From: Mugil cephalus
Taxonomy: Eukaryota; Chordata; Actinopteri; Mugiliformes; Mugilidae
Length of the DNA: 64,000 nucleotides
Reading direction: 5' to 3'
Assembly: GCF_022458985.1 (NCBI RefSeq)
Contig: NC_061786.1
Coordinates: 3,147,501 to 3,211,500, forward strand
Position 1 is the stretch's first letter; the number at the start of each line of letters is the position of its first letter. Shown here piece after piece: positions 27,701 through 41,800 of this stretch. Both the position numbers and the translations under genes were made by a program. The notes beneath the pieces are model-generated. The model worked only from the letters and a program-made list of their open reading frames with translations, ran no database searches and had not been told where the DNA came from.

Positions 27701-30700
27701 TGTCAATTCCAAGCTGCTTCATTTCCTGCTGATTCTTCTCCTCCAGGTCAGTGCTGTACTCGCGCACGATGAACCTGTGTTGATCAGAGGCTACACTATG
27801 GTAATCGACACAGACAACACAGCTTAGACTAGACCGGGAGTTTTCTGGCAATCCGTCCTGCTTACTTGCTGTCTTGGGCTTTGGCTTTGAATTCACACAC
27901 GGCTCTTTTGAAAAGTGTCACGGAGAAGACTCCTTCCTCTCTGTCCTCGAACAGCTTCCTGAGAGCAACACACAAGAATGGTAGAATCTCAGAGAGTCGC
28001 ACGACAACATGCAGCAACAGATGGAAGACAGGGTGAAGAAAACAAAGTCACCCGTTTTTTTGTTTTATTTATTGAAAGCAGCTTTTAAACCATGAGGAAA
28101 TTACCTCGACTTAAACCAATGACTGAGTACTGAGTAGTATCATCAATGATCAACTAGCTGATCCCTATATGTTCTATGACTTTAAAAGTCTACTCCCAGT
28201 ATAAGAAAGATATTGTTATCATAGACATTGCTTTTGTTTAACAAGCTGTCCAAGACAAACTGGATATTCCTCTCGCAGGGTACAGCCTGGACAGGTCACC
28301 AGTGTATCATAGGGCAGAAATACAAACAACCATTCACACTCATATCCACACCTACGGCCACTTTAGAATGACCAGTTAACCTAACCTTTTGACTGTGGGA
28401 GGAAGGCGGAACAGTCCGGGAAAATACATAAATAAATAAATAAATAAAAACACCACGCATGTGACGGGACAATGTGAATGGCAGCAGCCAGCCAAGTTTG
28501 AACCGAGACCCTTCTTGTTGTGTGGTGTCAGAACCAACTACTTCAACACTGTATGACCCCAAGTTCTAGTCATGTGACATTAGTGAAACAAAAGTGAAGC
28601 CTACAGCATTTTTGTAGGCTATTGAAGATCAGAGCATAGGTTCCAAAACAATTTGAAAGAATCTGAACTGAGATAAGGAATTAAATCAGAAACCTCAGAT
28701 ATAGTGTAACAACTGTCAATACCAGAAACCAGCTACTCACGTTGATTATATTATATACAGTACTCAGTATTTCCTTTCCACCAGAATTAAATCACTAAAG
28801 TATGATCTTAAGTGGATGGACTTCATCAGACTTGATTAGTTAAACTCTTTTACTTTCAAGTGTGTTTATCCTCTGTTAACATTTTTTATTCTATTTGATT
28901 TCAGTTTAAGGGCCAATTCATAAAATTATGTTTTGTTCTATTCTATATGTCTCATGTCCGGAAAACTCCACCATTTCCTGCCCTGCTGCTCTCCCAAGCT
29001 GCACACTCTTACTTTCTGCTGGTAAGGAAACACCTGTGGTTGCTCAGCCTGACCTTTCAGATGTTGAGAGCAGGTACTCGGAGCTTTGCTGGTGTACTTA
29101 GATCAAGTGAAACGGCTTGTCTCCCAGCCAAGAGGGCACGAAGACAGCTCACCTGCTTGACCGTGGAACCACAAACTCTGACAAGGATTCATAGGTCCTC
29201 TCCCACTGCACGTAGCTCCCCCTGTGGTCAAAAACATATTCAGAAATCAACTTGCGGGCGAAGAATACGACAGGAATAAACAAACATTTATGCAACTGAC
29301 CTTCTCACCACTACCAGTAGAGTGGTGAGGTACTCCGACACCACCAGGTCTTCTTTCCTCACGATGCCATTTAGACTGCACGTTTGTAACTTGCCACTGG
29401 AGGAACATAGAATCCAGTAAGGTATTTATATAGACTTGATATAATTGTTTATGTTTCTTACTATATTGCTGAGGTCACTCACTGCAGTTTGTTCTCAAGG
29501 CATTGCAGGTTTGCTTTCACACTGTTGTATGCGGCAGCACGGGTTTTCAACTCTGTCTCCACCTGGGAAACTTCCTGACACACATGCAGGTATTAACAGC
29601 ACAAATAAGCACCGCGCATGAAACGGAGGTATGTAAATGACATGTAACAAGCATCCATGCTGCTGACAAGCACACTCTGGAATAAACTGCGAAAATGTTC
29701 TGCATGATTTTCTTTCAAATCAAAACCACACAACATCAGCATCAAAGGTAGACTGATGCTTGGGCTAAAAATCCCCCAGGAATATACATGTTATGTTTAA
29801 ATAACTACTAAACAGTGACATATGAAAGATGCGATTATTTACTTGACAAATTTTCTCTTTTTCTCTTTCCTTTTTTCCTGGTGTTCTCAGTTTTCTAACC
29901 CTGTACCTTGCTGATGATGTCTGCCAGGCTGGAGAGGGGCAGAGCAGTGGGATATTTGGCTTTGTCCCACTGAAACTTGGTCATATAAGTCATCAGGTCC
30001 ACTGCGAACAAACATACAAGTTAAGTCATGACCTGACTACATATCTAAAATCCCCTGTATTGCACAATTGTAAATCTATGCCATTACGCAGAGGAATAGC
30101 GGGTACTCTCTGCATAGATGGAGTCACATTGAACCATACATCAGCATAAAGAGCGAATTGACAGCAGATAAAGTACCCTTAAGAGACTTGAGGTAAGCTT
30201 TCATGGGTGACAGGGCGGCTCTCTGAGTCTTGCTGTGGTCTGATGAGAGGGAATGATCAGAGACACTCGTTAGGCTGGATTGTTTTTGGTAGTTGTAGTC
30301 CTGTGCTACCACTTGCATACAGCTCACAATGAAGTAATAGTAACTGTTAGTGTGAACAGTGGCTTCCATGCACTCATTTAATGAAATCCTATACAGCATC
30401 AATGTGTGTGTCTGACTCACCTCCATTGACTAAGGCGTTTTCCAGCACTTTGTCACTGGACTGCTCCATCACTTCCCTCATACACTGGTTTGTCTTTTTG
30501 ATCACACTGACCACATAAAAAAACACCGTTATTACAAAGTAATTATCTGTTATTTAAGTGCTTCTTCTTTCCTGGAAACCTCCTGTCCTCTAAATCTTCA
30601 TTCATGATTGACACAGAGACACACAATGAAATATTAATGTGGAAACAGAATTTATTTCATCCGGAAAGCAGCAGATCAAACTAAATTCAAACTTCTGGAT

Positions 30701-31650
30701 TAAACTGTGAAACAAATCTACCTTGCCTGAGCTCCCTAGGCCACATCTTGGTGTTTTAAATAAGCGTTAACTTCACCACCTACAGCTCACCTGCTCAGAT
30801 ACGCTAACAATGAATTTAAAATCAGGAGGGAAAACTAACCGTCAGCTGCCCCTGACCATCAATTAATCATGGCAATGACCACACACAAGCTCAGAGTTAC
30901 TAGCCTCGTCGAAGGGCAAGGATGCACCTGTGTACATAGGCTCTGGTGGAATATATTGACTTTGGTCCTTTACTCATTGATTGGACTTTTTTTTTTTTTT
31001 TTACCTTTCAGTCAGCGAGTCAAGTGCAGAGAGATCATCTGACACGCTGAGCAGACTGTCCAGTATCCCCACCTGAGGTCACACACAGCATAGACAGCAC
31101 TTTAATGTCACTTCAATTGATGTATCATCCATGTGACAAAGCAGAGAAAGAGTTTTCACATTTGGCCTCCTTGACAGGACCAAACAACGATGGTCAAAAC
31201 GCTGTGTCCAGCAGGCACGGCAAACATTAATCACGTTGAGTGAAATGGGTCAGATGGAAATTTTGCCTCAAACTGTAGAGAGCAACCTGAGCCTTTATCC
31301 CTTCACCAGAGAAGGACACCAAACACCATCACTCTCCTCAACTACACTCTACTGTACTGGTAGAAGAACAAAACAAACACACACATATACATGGTCGCTC
31401 TTAAAGTTCAACAATGCTTTCCACACCTCATTATCGTGTCTGTTTTCATTTTTTCATTTACTCAAATAATTATGTTGGCTCCCTAGAGCCCTTCCCCGGA
31501 AAAGATGCTCCATAGCCTCACCTTGAGATCTGGAATGGAGAACTTGTAGCAGGAGGCCAGGTTGGTTTTGGCAACGGTGTGCTTGAGCTTCTCTACACTG
31601 GTTAAACTGGTCTTGTCCAGTGGGACAGAAATCAGCCAGAAGTCTGTCAT
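24797..31650 (-). CDS. atp6v1c2: V-type proton ATPase subunit C (V1 sector), isoform 2
   Basis: Subunit C belongs to the cytosolic V1 sector and links it to the peripheral stalks of the proton-pumping V-ATPase, controlling reversible V1-Vo assembly (family knowledge). I joined 12 coding exons: 31650-31522, 31072-31005, 30506-30421, 30001-29907, 29574-29483, 29396-29301, 29221-29153, 27958-27866, 27774-27687, 27599-27502, 27422-27299 and 24886-24797. All junctions are GT-AG with matching phase, giving 1128 nt and 375 residues (mammalian C subunits about 382). The protein starts [10 protein letters not shown] and contains [22 protein letters not shown] and [16 protein letters not shown], all hallmarks of the family. 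The C-terminus is divergent: DIPGL is kept but the usual YYPYV block is FFSCI. The C2 rather than C1 label rests on position beside nol10 and kcnf1. A possible 5' UTR exon ends at 31918 (donor GTAAGC), with the rest of the leader in 31724-31651. Confidence 0.93.
28258..28555 (+). repeat. dispersed fish repeat fragment in an atp6v1c2 intron
   Basis: The wording 'cctggacaggtcaccagtgt', 'gaccagttaacctaacctt' and 'gactgtgggaggaagg' belongs to a very common teleost repeat, probably the 3' region of a non-LTR element. It lies in the intron 27959-29152. A fragment from the upstream part of the same repeat is at 59440-59552. Confidence 0.65.
30177..30239 (-). other. candidate in-frame cassette exon of atp6v1c2
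   Basis: The 63-nt segment is preceded by a pyrimidine-rich acceptor (ctctcatcag) and followed by the donor GTACTT. It lies between exons 30506-30421 and 30001-29907, whose junction is phase 1. Inserted there it keeps the frame and has no stop, replacing one residue boundary with 21 extra residues including '[13 protein letters not shown]'. The main transcript needs no such exon. The donor is weaker than its neighbours. Confidence 0.35.
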
Positions 31651-31918
31651 GACTCCCACTGCCTCACATAGAGACCTCCAGGCAGAAATCCTTCACACAA
31701 TTTGACATCGAATACTCCGTGACCCTGAGCAAACAAGCGTACAGTTACAATATCACTAAAAGCATACAATGGAGTTTACAGGAAATACACTGTGTGAAAT
31801 TACATTTTACCCATAACAACACGATTTTTTCCCATTTTCACTTTGGTTATGATTTCCTTATTTAATCACACATAAAAGAAAGTGTATACAATTTTATTTT
31901 CCAAAGGTGGAGCTTACC

Positions 31919-32822
31919 TTCAGGTTATCCTCATACCAATCCTGTAACAGTCCCTCTGAGTGCTGAGTGTTGGGGTAGCAGCTCTACCTGAGACTGAGGG
32001 ACAGCCAGTCCACTGGCCTCTACTGTCACTAGGAGCTCTGACATCACTCCAGCTCATCTTAGCAAACATGAGTCACAAAAGTTAACAAAGGGTGTACTTC
32101 AAATTTGTATTTGTTGTACAGTTTCCTCAGAGTTACCAAAAAACACGCTGACACCCCCTGTCCCCCACCCAAACCTCCACCCTAGTGCTTTTGAACACTA
32201 CTGCATAAATGTAAAGTCAAGTCGAGTCAAAGTTTTTTTTTTCTAAAGCACTTTTAAAAACAAACCCAGCAGACCAAGGTGGTGTGCAGAAATACAAAAT
32301 AATCATCCACACACTTAATAATGTTTATAACAGTAACGGAAAAAAATGAGCACAATTTTAAAAACTAAAATAAAAACAGTAAAAAGGAGTAAAATGGGAA
32401 CGCATGGGAACAATTCAGAAAAGCCTCAAACACAATATTAGGGTGACGATATAAATATTTATAGCGCTAATATATTTATCTAAGCACGCTAATAAGTAGG
32501 CTTGTTTGAAATATACAACTGCGACATAGTTTATTAGTTTTAACTGTCTACAGCGAGTCTACCGCAATTACACAGCATTACATTCGTGCAGCTGTTTTAA
32601 TTAAACAACTTCATTTTTTTTAAATAAATAAAAACAATAATTTAAAAAAAATTGCAGTTTAATGGGAACGGTGTGAGGTCACTGTAGTTTCTACACGAAC
32701 CAATTTCGCAAAACTCCCCTCCACTTCCTGTTTTGGCTGCCGGAGCAACAACGTGGATCCAGTGAGATTTCACCGGCGTGGAACAGTGTTGTGAGTGGCC
32801 GGAGCCTTGGTCGCTTTTCACA
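31919..32822. promoter_or_regulatory. shared 5' region of atp6v1c2 and nol10 (head to head)
   Basis: The two start codons are 1172 bp apart and point away from each other. No TATA box is seen by the nol10 start. Just upstream are a CCAAT-type block ('aaccaatttc', about 32699) and an ETS-like 'cacttcctg' (about 32722). Nol10 transcription probably starts near 32740-32790. The atp6v1c2 5' exon probably lies near 31918-32050. Shared control of both genes is an inference. Confidence 0.5.
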
Positions 32823-35800
32823 ATGCAAGTGTCCAGTGTAAATGATGTTAAGATTTACAATTTAAGCCACGGAAAGTCCCTCCCAGAGGTGAGAAATGCG
32901 ACTTGCCCCTCATGGGCTCTCTCTTTTATGACTTACCCTGAACCTAGCTAGTAAGCTAACAGTGCTAGCAGAGAGAAGAGTGCCTGTTACTAACATCATG
33001 TTATCGGGGAATGTCACTGTCAAACTCAAATTCAAAAACACGCTACCTTATTGTAACTTTTCATATACTTCATTTAAAGCAAGGTATACTGTTGTAGAAT
33101 GATATGTAACAGCGACCAAAACAAAAACGAGCCATACTATACTACATCATTGCTGTGAATAATTTTGGGGGAAGTGTATCTTTATGCCAAATAAAATTCA
33201 CCGCTATTTCGTTAATGCAGTGGCTCTCAGATCGGAAGAAAAGACAGCTACAAAAGCAAGATGTCGGTGAGTTTCCACCATCAAAGGCTGGTTAATTTTC
33301 CCCAAGTAGTTTGTGATTATTCTGACTTCTCTGATCGCCTGTGTTTTCAGACATACTGCGGAGGATTGAGCTCATTCAGGATTTTGAGATGCCCACTGTG
33401 TGCACCTCCATCAAAGTGTCCAGGGATGGTCAGTTCATCCTTGCAGCAGGTAAGACGAGCTGTGCGTCACGAATGTTGAATGTTATCCTGTCTTAAATTT
33501 TGGGTGTCATCAGCTGTCAGCACAGTACCGTTCAGGAGGCATTTAATTTTTCCCTCAGGCACCTACAAACCCAGGGTTCGCTGTTATGACACCTATCAGC
33601 TGTCCCTGAAGTTTGAGCGATGTCTGGATTCAGACGGTAAGATGGCACGCACACCCACCTTTTGCTTTGCCTCTGTGTAATACACTAAGCCTGATGACGT
33701 TCTTCTCTCTCTCTCAAAGTCGTGGCATTTGACATCCTGTCTGATGACTATTCCAAGGTAAGACACAGGAGCCTTTTTATACCAACAATTTGGTAACATA
33801 AGGCATGTAATGTCTGTGGCACCATATTTAGGTTTATGATTTGTACATATTCTTGTCAGCGTTTTTTAACCAATGTTGCTTTCAAATTCACTGTGTTTCT
33901 GTGCAGTTGGTGTTTCTGCACTGCGACCGCTACGTAGAGTTCCACTCCCAACACGGACACTATTTCAAGACCCGTATCCCAAAGTTTGGACGAGACTTCT
34001 CGTACCACTACCCCTCCTGTGACCTCTATTTTGTGGGGACAAGGTGAGTAGAGGTTGTACGTTGTGACACGCTTTCTGTCGGGCATGTTTTTAGATTCAT
34101 TGTGTGCATGTATTAATCGTTTTAACTTTCAGTTCAGAGGTGTTCAGGCTGAACCTGGAACAAGGCCGCTTCCTCAACTCACTTCAGACTGATGCTGTGT
34201 AAGTATAGTGGGTTAACACTATCTGCCGTTTTCTCTCCATACTCTATACTCACGATCATAACGCTGCTTTGTCTTGTTTTTTTTTTTACCAGTGAGAATA
34301 ATGTGTGTGACATCAACCCCGTCCATCATTTGTTTGCCACAGGGACCTCTGAGGTAAGTGTCATCACAGGCTCTGTGTGAAGGTGACAGTTATTACCAGG
34401 AAAAGACAGCCTGTGGCTCTTCGTTGCTGATGTAGAGATAAAGATATCTTTGAAATGTCTTATTGTCATAAAACAAAGCAGTTGAACAGTTTAACATGGT
34501 TTCAGTTTTTCATTGGCTGTTCTCAAGAGGTAGTCACCACCTTTAAAAGAAACAGCACTGAGTGCTTTCATATTCATCTAGGAGATGTTTTTTCTCATTT
34601 GAATTCTTCAGTGGCTTTCTGTTCTGTCGTCTCCTTGGTATTGTTTGGTATGACATTTCACACGCCAGCTGGGTTGACAAAAAAAAAAAAAAAGTGTTCC
34701 ACATGATATTTGAGTGTTAAAGATCAAGTTTTCCCAAGCGCTACTTCTCACTTACATTTGGAGCTGCCCACATTAGTAGTTGCCTGTTATAGCTTTTTAT
34801 TCGTCCCAATTTTGTCCCAAATAATCATAAAAAAATTAAAATCAAACATGCTTTTATGTCACACTTGTTCTGCTCGCTCGCCAGGGACGAGTAGAATGCT
34901 GGGACCCTCGTGTCCGGAACCGAGTGGGCCTGCTGGACTGTGCCCTGAGCAGCCTCACTGAAGGAACAGAGTGAGTAGCGAGCTGTCATGCTGACATGTC
35001 AAATAATTTCAGCCGATCAGCTCGACGATGCATATTCAGCCACATGACTCTTTTCTCCTCTGCTACATTAAAAATAACCTGCCAGCTGTGTGTCATTGTG
35101 GCACACTGCAGAAATAATATCCAGCTTTATCTGATTCACTTAATTATCCTGTGACAAAGGAGCATATGTTTCTGTTACCTCCTTGAATGATTATTCTGAT
35201 CTTCCTGCTGCTCCGAGGCTGTACAATCAAGTAGAAGACATGCACACTGGCCTAATACATGGACAACCACAACATCACAACACAAGTCTCCACATGATGT
35301 GCAATATAAGAAGCTTGCATATAACAAATTTACATACGTCTTGATGCAAGTGCAATATGACAAATTCCTTGTACTTAGTTAAGACTTGCGTGTCTGCTGC
35401 TGCAACGCTGCAAATGTCCCGTCTTTGGGATAAATAAGGGATTCCCTTATCTTATAAGGTGACATTGTCATTTTTCTGTTTGTTGACAGAGTTCAAGGTT
35501 TGCCTTCAATCAGTGCACTGAAGTTTAACTGCTCCCTCACCATGGCGGTAGGCACCAGCACAGGGCAGGTGAGCCAAAAGATGACCATGTCCTAGCTGAA
35601 CAACGTGCAACATGCATTTTCTTTTACAATACCTGTGTGCATCAGTCTGTTCTGCTGTCCAGTAGTCAGAAAACTTTATGACCTTGCTCGTTTGTGTGGT
35701 GTGACACTGGGTATGACCCTGCTCTACATTCTCCACTTCTTTTCTGTTTGTTGTCGTTGTAAACTGTCATGTACCCACACGGTGTCAAATGTCACCTCTT

Positions 35801-38800
35801 TATCTTGTGATTAGTCAGCTCACAGTGAAGTGGCTGATGGGATACAGTCTTTTCTAAGAAGTTGTACTGCTCTGTAAAACGAGTTCAAGTTTCTTCAAAA
35901 AGGTCATGCGTCTTTGATGATTCTTGATCTGAAATGGATAGAAAGTCTTACACACGTCGTTACATTTGTAGCTCTTTCAGTTTTTGTTTGTATATTCTTA
36001 CAAGTAGGGATGCTCGATATCGTCTTTTTTGCCGATATCCGATATGCCGATAATATCCAACTCTTTATTTCTGTTTCCGATATCAACCAACACTGATATG
36101 TGCAGGCTTTTTACACCAACACTGTCCTGTTGTGAAATTAACACCATGTACGTAATTTTATTGTGGTGGCCTGCTGGATGCATTCATAAATGTAACATTG
36201 ACTTTCCAAATGTTACCATTCTCTGTGCAAAAGAAGACACCAACGTCAGCTTGAGTTATGGAAAACTGCCATTTTATTTATTTATTATTTAAAGTGCATT
36301 ATTTTACTGACTTGGAAACTAAATGGCCACAATATGGAAAAGATGTATGTAGCATAACCAGTCCTTTGCAGTCATTGCAAGTTGCAAATTTACCATCAGT
36401 AGGACACGATGGAAAATAATTCCAGCCAACCAGAGACATGAGTTTAGTCAGGCACCGCACGAGCAAGCTTGTTAGCCCCGGCTAGCAATCCACATGTTGT
36501 TCTTGTTGTTATAATAGATCATCAAGTGCATGTTGCATTCATGGAGGCTCAGAAATGCTGAAGCCTGAATTAGTTAAACATTGGTTACAAAATTTTTACT
36601 TTTTATGCTAATATTAGTGGATATTATCAGACATCCCTACTTAAAATATTCTGAATATTTATGTTTATTTCTCGTTTTTCTTTAAGGTGCTGCTGTATGA
36701 CCTGCGTTCCAGCCGGCCGCTCCTGGTTAAAGACCACTTCTACAACCTGCCAATCAAGTCTCTCAACTTCCACAAACAGCTGGACCTGGTTGTGTCTTCG
36801 GACTCTAAGATAATAAAGATGTGGAACAAAGACACTGTAAGTTACAGCCATTGCGCTACCAGACCTTCCTAGCTTGATGTAAATGTACAAGTCTATCAAG
36901 AAATCTGTCCTAAAATGATAGTTATATCTGTGTATAATATCTCTGATGCCAATTATCTGTCATGTATTGTATGTTTGTACAACAGGGCAAGTTGTTCTCC
37001 TCCATACAGCCTCAGACCAACATCAATGATGTCTGCATGTACCCTAATTCAGGTGAGAACAACTCAGGAAGCAACAGTACCTCTGCGTACATTTACTACA
37101 CCTTTTCTGCGTGCAAATAAATCCACTCCAGCATAAAGAGCAGCTTAGATACTTACATGAAGCCTAAATTATGGACAGAAAACAGAAGTGTAAAAGTTGA
37201 CTTCATGTTGCTCCTTTCCACCTCTGGGTGGCGCCATCTAACAGTAAAGTTAACGCACCGGTTGTCTTATCCGTCACAGCCTGTCAGTCACTTTATACTG
37301 GCGCTAGGGACCAAACCTACGATGAAGTTAAGTGACATTGTCATTAAACTGGTTTAACTGAGGTTTCATCCCTTAGACGCTTAGAGGTACTTTCCAACAA
37401 TTTACCTGTTACATTACTTGGTTTTTGTAATTACCGCACTTCAGTTAAATGAATGAGTTGAAGCATTTCTCTCCGTTCTCATCGTCAGGGTAGCAAGTAT
37501 TTCTACCTTTTATTGTAACTATTGCATTGCATCCTTTTCAACATGCAACAGGCTCTTCAAATACACATGACCAGAACTAAATTCACTTCAAAGCCTGGCC
37601 CTGCTTCCTCACATTGTTTTTCCTTCACAATATGTCTCACTAACAGGTATGCTCTTCACTGCCAACGAAGATCCAAAGATGAACACGTTCTACATCCCGG
37701 TGAGTACAGTGACACCAGCCGCTGTGTTGAGAAGTGCAGTAAAGTATCCAGTAAAGGCTATGTGAGGTCACAGCTCAGACATGTTTACAGCCCTGTTGTT
37801 AATTTGATTCTTACAAGGCCACTGGATAATGATTAAAGCTGGAGATTGTCTGTTGTGTGACTCTAATGTCATCTTACCACGTGTGTACAGTAAACTAGAC
37901 CGTGCTTTGTGTAAATGGATACATTCCAGGCGTGATGGACTTAGGTCGTTCTGTCCCACATTAGAGAGAAAGGTTAGGTGAAAGTCTCATATTGGATGTA
38001 GTCAGTCATACGTTTTTTTTTTGTTTGTTTTTACCAGTTCCTTATTTAAAGCTGTGCTTATTTTATTTCCTTGTGTAATAGTAAATAAGGGTGCTCCAAT
38101 CAACTGCCTAGTCATTATAGGCCAACATTCCACCTAGATAATTTGACTGGCCACGTCTATAAGGGTGTAATAATCACAAGAGTTGTTCAGGTGAGAGGTG
38201 AGAGGTGTTAAGAGATTTGTAAGATCATTTCCTAGCGCACGCCAAATATGAACTCAAGTCGTAACCTATTGACGTAGTGTGAACGCTGGTGTGAGTCATT
38301 TAAGCTGGTGCACTCATAACAAAAAGGAAAATTGCTAGAAATACTACAGCGTGAACATGCTACTACCAAGCGGACCAATCACAGCTTAGCTACATTTCCG
38401 GGGAGGTGCACATCACGTCACAGTGTGGCAGCCTGCGTATGGTCTGGTCTGGGCTGTTTCTGTAGCTACAAACCTAAACCACCTAGTAGAAACATGGTCT
38501 GCTATGTGACGTCCTGGCTGATGGACCGGAGCAGTAGAACGCAGCACTCCCATAGCACGCCCTCAGTGAAAGTACAGCAAGCTGGCTCCTGCCATGCTCT
38601 GGCTGTGCTGGCGTCAACAGCCTTGTATCATCACTATTGAACACCTACCTTTCAGAGCCAGTCATCCTTCAAATCGGACAGCTACATAAGTAGCACGAGT
38701 CTCCCTCTGTAAACTGTGCACAAGAGTAGATAGCAAGTAACTGTTTTATCTCTGCAGGTCATGTTGTCGATAAGCGTAAACTGATAAAGACGCCCTCTTT

Positions 38801-41800
38801 GTGTTCTTTCTCCCAGCCAAGAGGAATTTAAAGGAGTGAATAGATGAGACTATTTTCTGTCTTTCTTTCAGCCTAATGGAATTCATTGTGTGATGCACGA
38901 CCATCCAGTTTGAGTATTCCTGATTAAGTAGTTTTCTGAAGTGACTGTTAAAATGTTGATCAGAGCTCCCCTACTAGTAAAGTACACTACTGTGAGGGAT
39001 AACAAAATACATGAAGATGCCACTTCGAGCTTTAGGAAATTCAATAAATGAGAAAGTTACTAGCAGTTTCAGTCATAATAAAACCTAAATCCATAGTAAC
39101 GATCATGACGGTAAACACCCTAGTTGTTCGATGGTTGTCAGGCTCATCCCATTGTGTGTGATCATCGTCATGATGTAAAGGGAGTTCCGTTTACGTGTCT
39201 TCTGTGAAACACTGTTGTTGTCATTTGTTAAATTAATTGACTTGAGCCACACCATGAGCTAGAACTTTCCAAGAAATGTTGCATGTTTTCATTTGGCCCA
39301 GTACCTCATTGTTCTCAGAACAACTTTTAATGTAATTAAAATTGGGGTTAATGTGATTTAATGGGAAAAAAATTGGAGAAGCAGAACATACGTAAGTTTG
39401 GACTAGTTTGAACAGGCTGTCGTTTAGTTGCTTCCTGTGTTTTGAAAGATCTTCCCTCAGCTCCTCACGCAACCCGATTGTCTTGGTGAATCAGGCTGTA
39501 TCACAGGTCAGTTGAGCACAGATGAAAGTAAGGAATGTCAGTGAGCCGGACACTGGATACTGTTGACTTTGCTCTCAGTGATGTGATGTCATTACCTGTG
39601 TAAACTGATAGATTGCACAAAGCACACACAGGCGCAGAATTTAGCCCTTACTATCGGTCCTTTGATCGCAAGAGAGTGACACATCATTGTTTGTGACACA
39701 AGTCAATCTTGACTTAGCTCAGCAGCTCAGGTTAATGGTTTCTGAGCTGTGAAGAATGGGCTCACTTGATGACTAAATAGAGTAAATATCGATGACTATG
39801 CTGACTAAAAATATGTGATCACAGTAGTTGATGCTAGTTTTGCTGTTAAATTGTGAAAGATAGATATAAAAATATATAAAAGACAATTTAAAGTATCTTT
39901 TTGGCCACAAGTCACATCAGCATGGAGACATGAAAGCACCAACAGTGATCCATAGAAGGAAAACTTAATCCAGGCCAGCGACCAATCCAGTGTAAAGAAA
40001 ATCACTGTGTTTTATAACCTCGTCAGTAGTGTCATATATTATCACACATGGCATTTTCAAGAACTATAATAACTCTACACAACAACAAAAAAAAACACAT
40101 ACATGATTACAGTCATCGTACTAAAGGCTGAAGCTACAGATAACTTCACACATTCTTTCCTCCATTTGTCAAATATGGCTCCCCACGCAGCACACCTTTT
40201 GATAGGATGAGAGCAAGTCCAGATGGTCGCCAGTAGAGCTATAGAGTAGAGAGGCCTACAACTGACATTAGATAACGTTAAATAACGATGAGTATTAAGT
40301 TAATGTTTTTACAGTACAGTACAGTTTGCCATTACAAATGTGTGAATTATGACCAGAGCATTTGGTCCATTCATTCCCCTCTGGCCAGACAATCTTAATT
40401 ATTAAATAAATAAATATTGCTTCAAAACTTTGAGGCTTATTAGGAAGGAATTAATTATATTCAAAATAATATATATAAATTATATAATTTCTTACTTAAT
40501 ACAGGGTATAAGTTATTTTTGTACATACAGATATGAAATGCAAAGATTAGAAAAATACTTAAAATACACATTGTTTTTTCGTGTTTTTTTCCTGTGACTC
40601 AGCTATTGGGGCCCTTACCTGAGTTCAGTCTGAACATGAGCACATTCAGTTTTCTGTCACCTAAAATTAAGAGGAACTGTAACAGTTCACATTAGTGGTT
40701 TCCAGATTGATTGGTTTCCACCTTTTACTTCACAGGAACATAAATGGAATTCTTGTCTTTTACGTATTTAGTGACCGTTTCTGAACATGCGTAACAATTC
40801 CAAGCAAACGGAAAAGGAAAAATAGAGGCATGGTGTATTTTTTGGGAGGTGAAAGGGATTGCGCTGCCCGTGAAACTGTAACACTTCTGCTGCTCTGTCA
40901 GTGTTAAGTTATAGCTCAGGACAATTCCTCAATTCTTAGAAACTTCCTGGTAGTTGATTTCTTACTGGAATGGCAACATGTATTTTTGTCTCAACACGTA
41001 CACAACAGGGTTTTTTTATTTACTCAACAGTCTAAATCTGAAACAAGTATATGTGTGTGCTTAGGCTCTGGGCCCGGCGCCTCGCTGGTGCTCCTTCCTT
41101 GACAACCTAACAGAGGAGCTGGAGGAGAGTCCAGAGAGCACAGTGTACGACGACTACAAGTTTGTCACCCGGAAGGACCTTGAAAATCTGGGTGAGACCT
41201 CACTGTCTGAATTTTACCACAGCACGTGGAGCTGATCTACTTAACGTTCTAATCTCTGTTCCGCAGCAAATATTTCACTGAAACGACCATGTAGTTTCTA
41301 AACTGATGCTTTAACTTTGGAAGCAAAAAAAAGGCTCAGGAATTTAATCCAAGCCTTGAAAGTTAGGCCTGAAACTATGAATCAGTATGAGCCTTTCTGC
41401 CGCCTTGGGGGTTGTTCTGGTGGCGAGACTATCTACACAGACGTAGTAATTGAGCAGCATTACGTAAGGAAAGTATAGTGTGGGGGTTGGAGGAAAGAGG
41501 GTCGAGGGAGTGCACTCTGGAGGGGTTGAATGAACACTGGAATGCAGGCTCAGCAGTAAAGAGATCAAATGACAAGAAGCAGAAAGTTGGTTGGCTGATG
41601 TGGAATAAAAGAAGAGAAGGGAGGAGGAGGGGGAACAGCGGTGTTGATTTACAGGAGCCGTGTAATGTGGCCCCGTTATGTAACCTCGACACAGCCTGGG
41701 TTGACTGAGTACAGCGACCTGGGACAAGCAACTTACTCCACATACATTCTTTCTACACACACTCACACCCACTGACACATCAATTACGTTTTCTATTGAT

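Noticed and set aside
30124..30426. 100-codon minus frame in an atp6v1c2 intron as a separate gene
   Set aside because: Only its 63-nt core has splice signals; the rest runs through intron sequence with no family match.
41344..41778. 144-codon minus frame in nol10 intron 14
   Set aside because: Intronic, Ser/Thr/Pro-rich without domain, overlapping another equally long frame; no splice support.
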